Positions 5,592-5,929 of a stretch of 5,929 nt of DNA are shown piece by piece (position 1 is the stretch's first letter; the number at the start of each line of letters is the position of its first letter). The notes beneath the pieces were generated by a model. That model had not been told where the DNA came from. It ran no database searches and was given only the letters and a program-made list of their open reading frames with translations. The stretch comes from Candidatus Heimdallarchaeota archaeon. Lineage in GTDB: Archaea > Asgardarchaeota > Heimdallarchaeia > Hodarchaeales > LC-3. Both the position numbers and the translations under genes were made by a program. The DNA lies in the NCBI GenBank assembly GCA_027364495.1, contig DAHXPE010000330.1, positions 1-5,929 on the forward strand, in the 5' to 3' direction.

Positions 5592-5929
5592 TTATGCCAC
5601 CTCGGTTAATTTTGCTTGAAATTTAACTTCCACTGGATCAGGAAGAATATTAATCGTTGCCCTAACATGATCATGAAGTTGTCGCGGAGTAAGAGTAAAT
5701 CCATAGTTTGATTCTAAATAACGATTATATTTTAGGTAATAAAAATGTATGAGATAGACAAGAAAGATATGTCCTTCTACCAATGGTTCTAGTCTCATCT
5801 TTCCTTTTTCCAATCCAAGAATATCCTTTAAAACTTGATGAACTGTCTCTACTGACCAGCGTTTTGAATAATGACAGTACATTTGCAAAACTGAAGAATA
5901 GGTTTTTGGAGTTACAAAATATCTCCAGG
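5592..5929 (-). CDS. IS4-superfamily DDE transposase (partial, C-terminal 112 residues)
   Basis: The visible C-terminal part starts WRYFVTPKTYSSVLQM at the window edge and continues through YSKRWSVETVHQVLK, which carries the Y-(2)-R-(3)-E-(6)-K signature with the catalytic glutamate of the DDE triad. An in-frame ATG at 5888 is internal; the homologue at 4188 shows that about 318 further residues belong upstream. This copy ends DHVRATINILPDPVE then KFQAKLTEVA, which I take as the ancestral C-terminus and which exposes the frameshift in the other copy. No defect is visible in this part, so it could come from an active element. Confidence 0.87.
   Translation of the reverse strand, partial: WRYFVTPKTYSSVLQMYCHYSKRWSVETVHQVLKDILGLEKGKMRLEPLVEGHIFLVYLIHFYYLKYNRYLESNYGFTLTPRQLHDHVRATINILPDPVEVKFQAKLTEVA

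Larger units (their letters stand above)
5569..5929 (-). mobile_element. Second IS copy of the same family (partial, runs off right edge)
   Basis: Starts with the terminal sequence CTCGAGTTTACC shared with the complete IS at 2874-4225 and carries the 3' part of a homologous transposase in the same orientation. Over the shared region the proteins differ at about 14 of 84 positions, so this is a related but separate insertion rather than a recent duplicate. Its flank AAAAA resembles the AAAAAT target of the first copy, suggesting a preference for A-runs. The target duplication cannot be tested because the other end is outside the window. Confidence 0.85.

Noticed and set aside
1..5929. CRISPR array, tRNA or rRNA genes
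   Set aside because: No regularly spaced repeats and no tRNA-like cloverleaf or rRNA sequence were recognised on either strand.

Overview
The window looks like an accessory stretch of a low-GC archaeal genome. It carries a HerA-type ATPase next to a NurA-family protein (a pairing mainly archaeal), archaeal-style TATA-like boxes, and two families of small antitoxin common in archaea. The A+T richness and the K/N/I/S-rich proteins would fit an Asgard-type or other mesophilic low-GC archaeon. That placement is an inference and cannot be settled from 5.9 kb.

Left part (1-2283, minus strand): a two-gene operon. A winged-helix plus NurA-like protein is read first, and its stop codon shares one base with the GTG start of a HerA-type hexameric ATPase that runs off the left edge. 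The NurA-like protein keeps the family's overall layout, but most positions where I expect catalytic residues are substituted. It may therefore act as a non-nucleolytic partner of the ATPase.

Middle (2284-4225): an AT-rich spacer, then a short purine-rich plus-strand ORF with two CxxC pairs (a possible mini zinc ribbon). Next is a complete insertion sequence of about 1.35 kb with matching terminal inverted repeats, a likely 6-bp target duplication and one DDE transposase of the IS4 superfamily. The 3' end of that transposase gene is frameshifted relative to a second copy in the window.

Right part (4226-5929, plus strand apart from the IS): two decayed toxin-antitoxin loci. An intact DUF433 antitoxin is followed by a degraded DUF5615 PIN-like toxin with an internal stop, most of its N-terminal half missing and a frameshift. 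An intact AbrB/SpoVT-like antitoxin is followed without a gap by the first 16 codons of a PIN-domain toxin, which is cut by a second, divergent copy of the same IS family. That copy leaves the window at the right edge. In both modules the antitoxin is intact and the toxin is destroyed, which is the most striking pattern here together with the substituted NurA.
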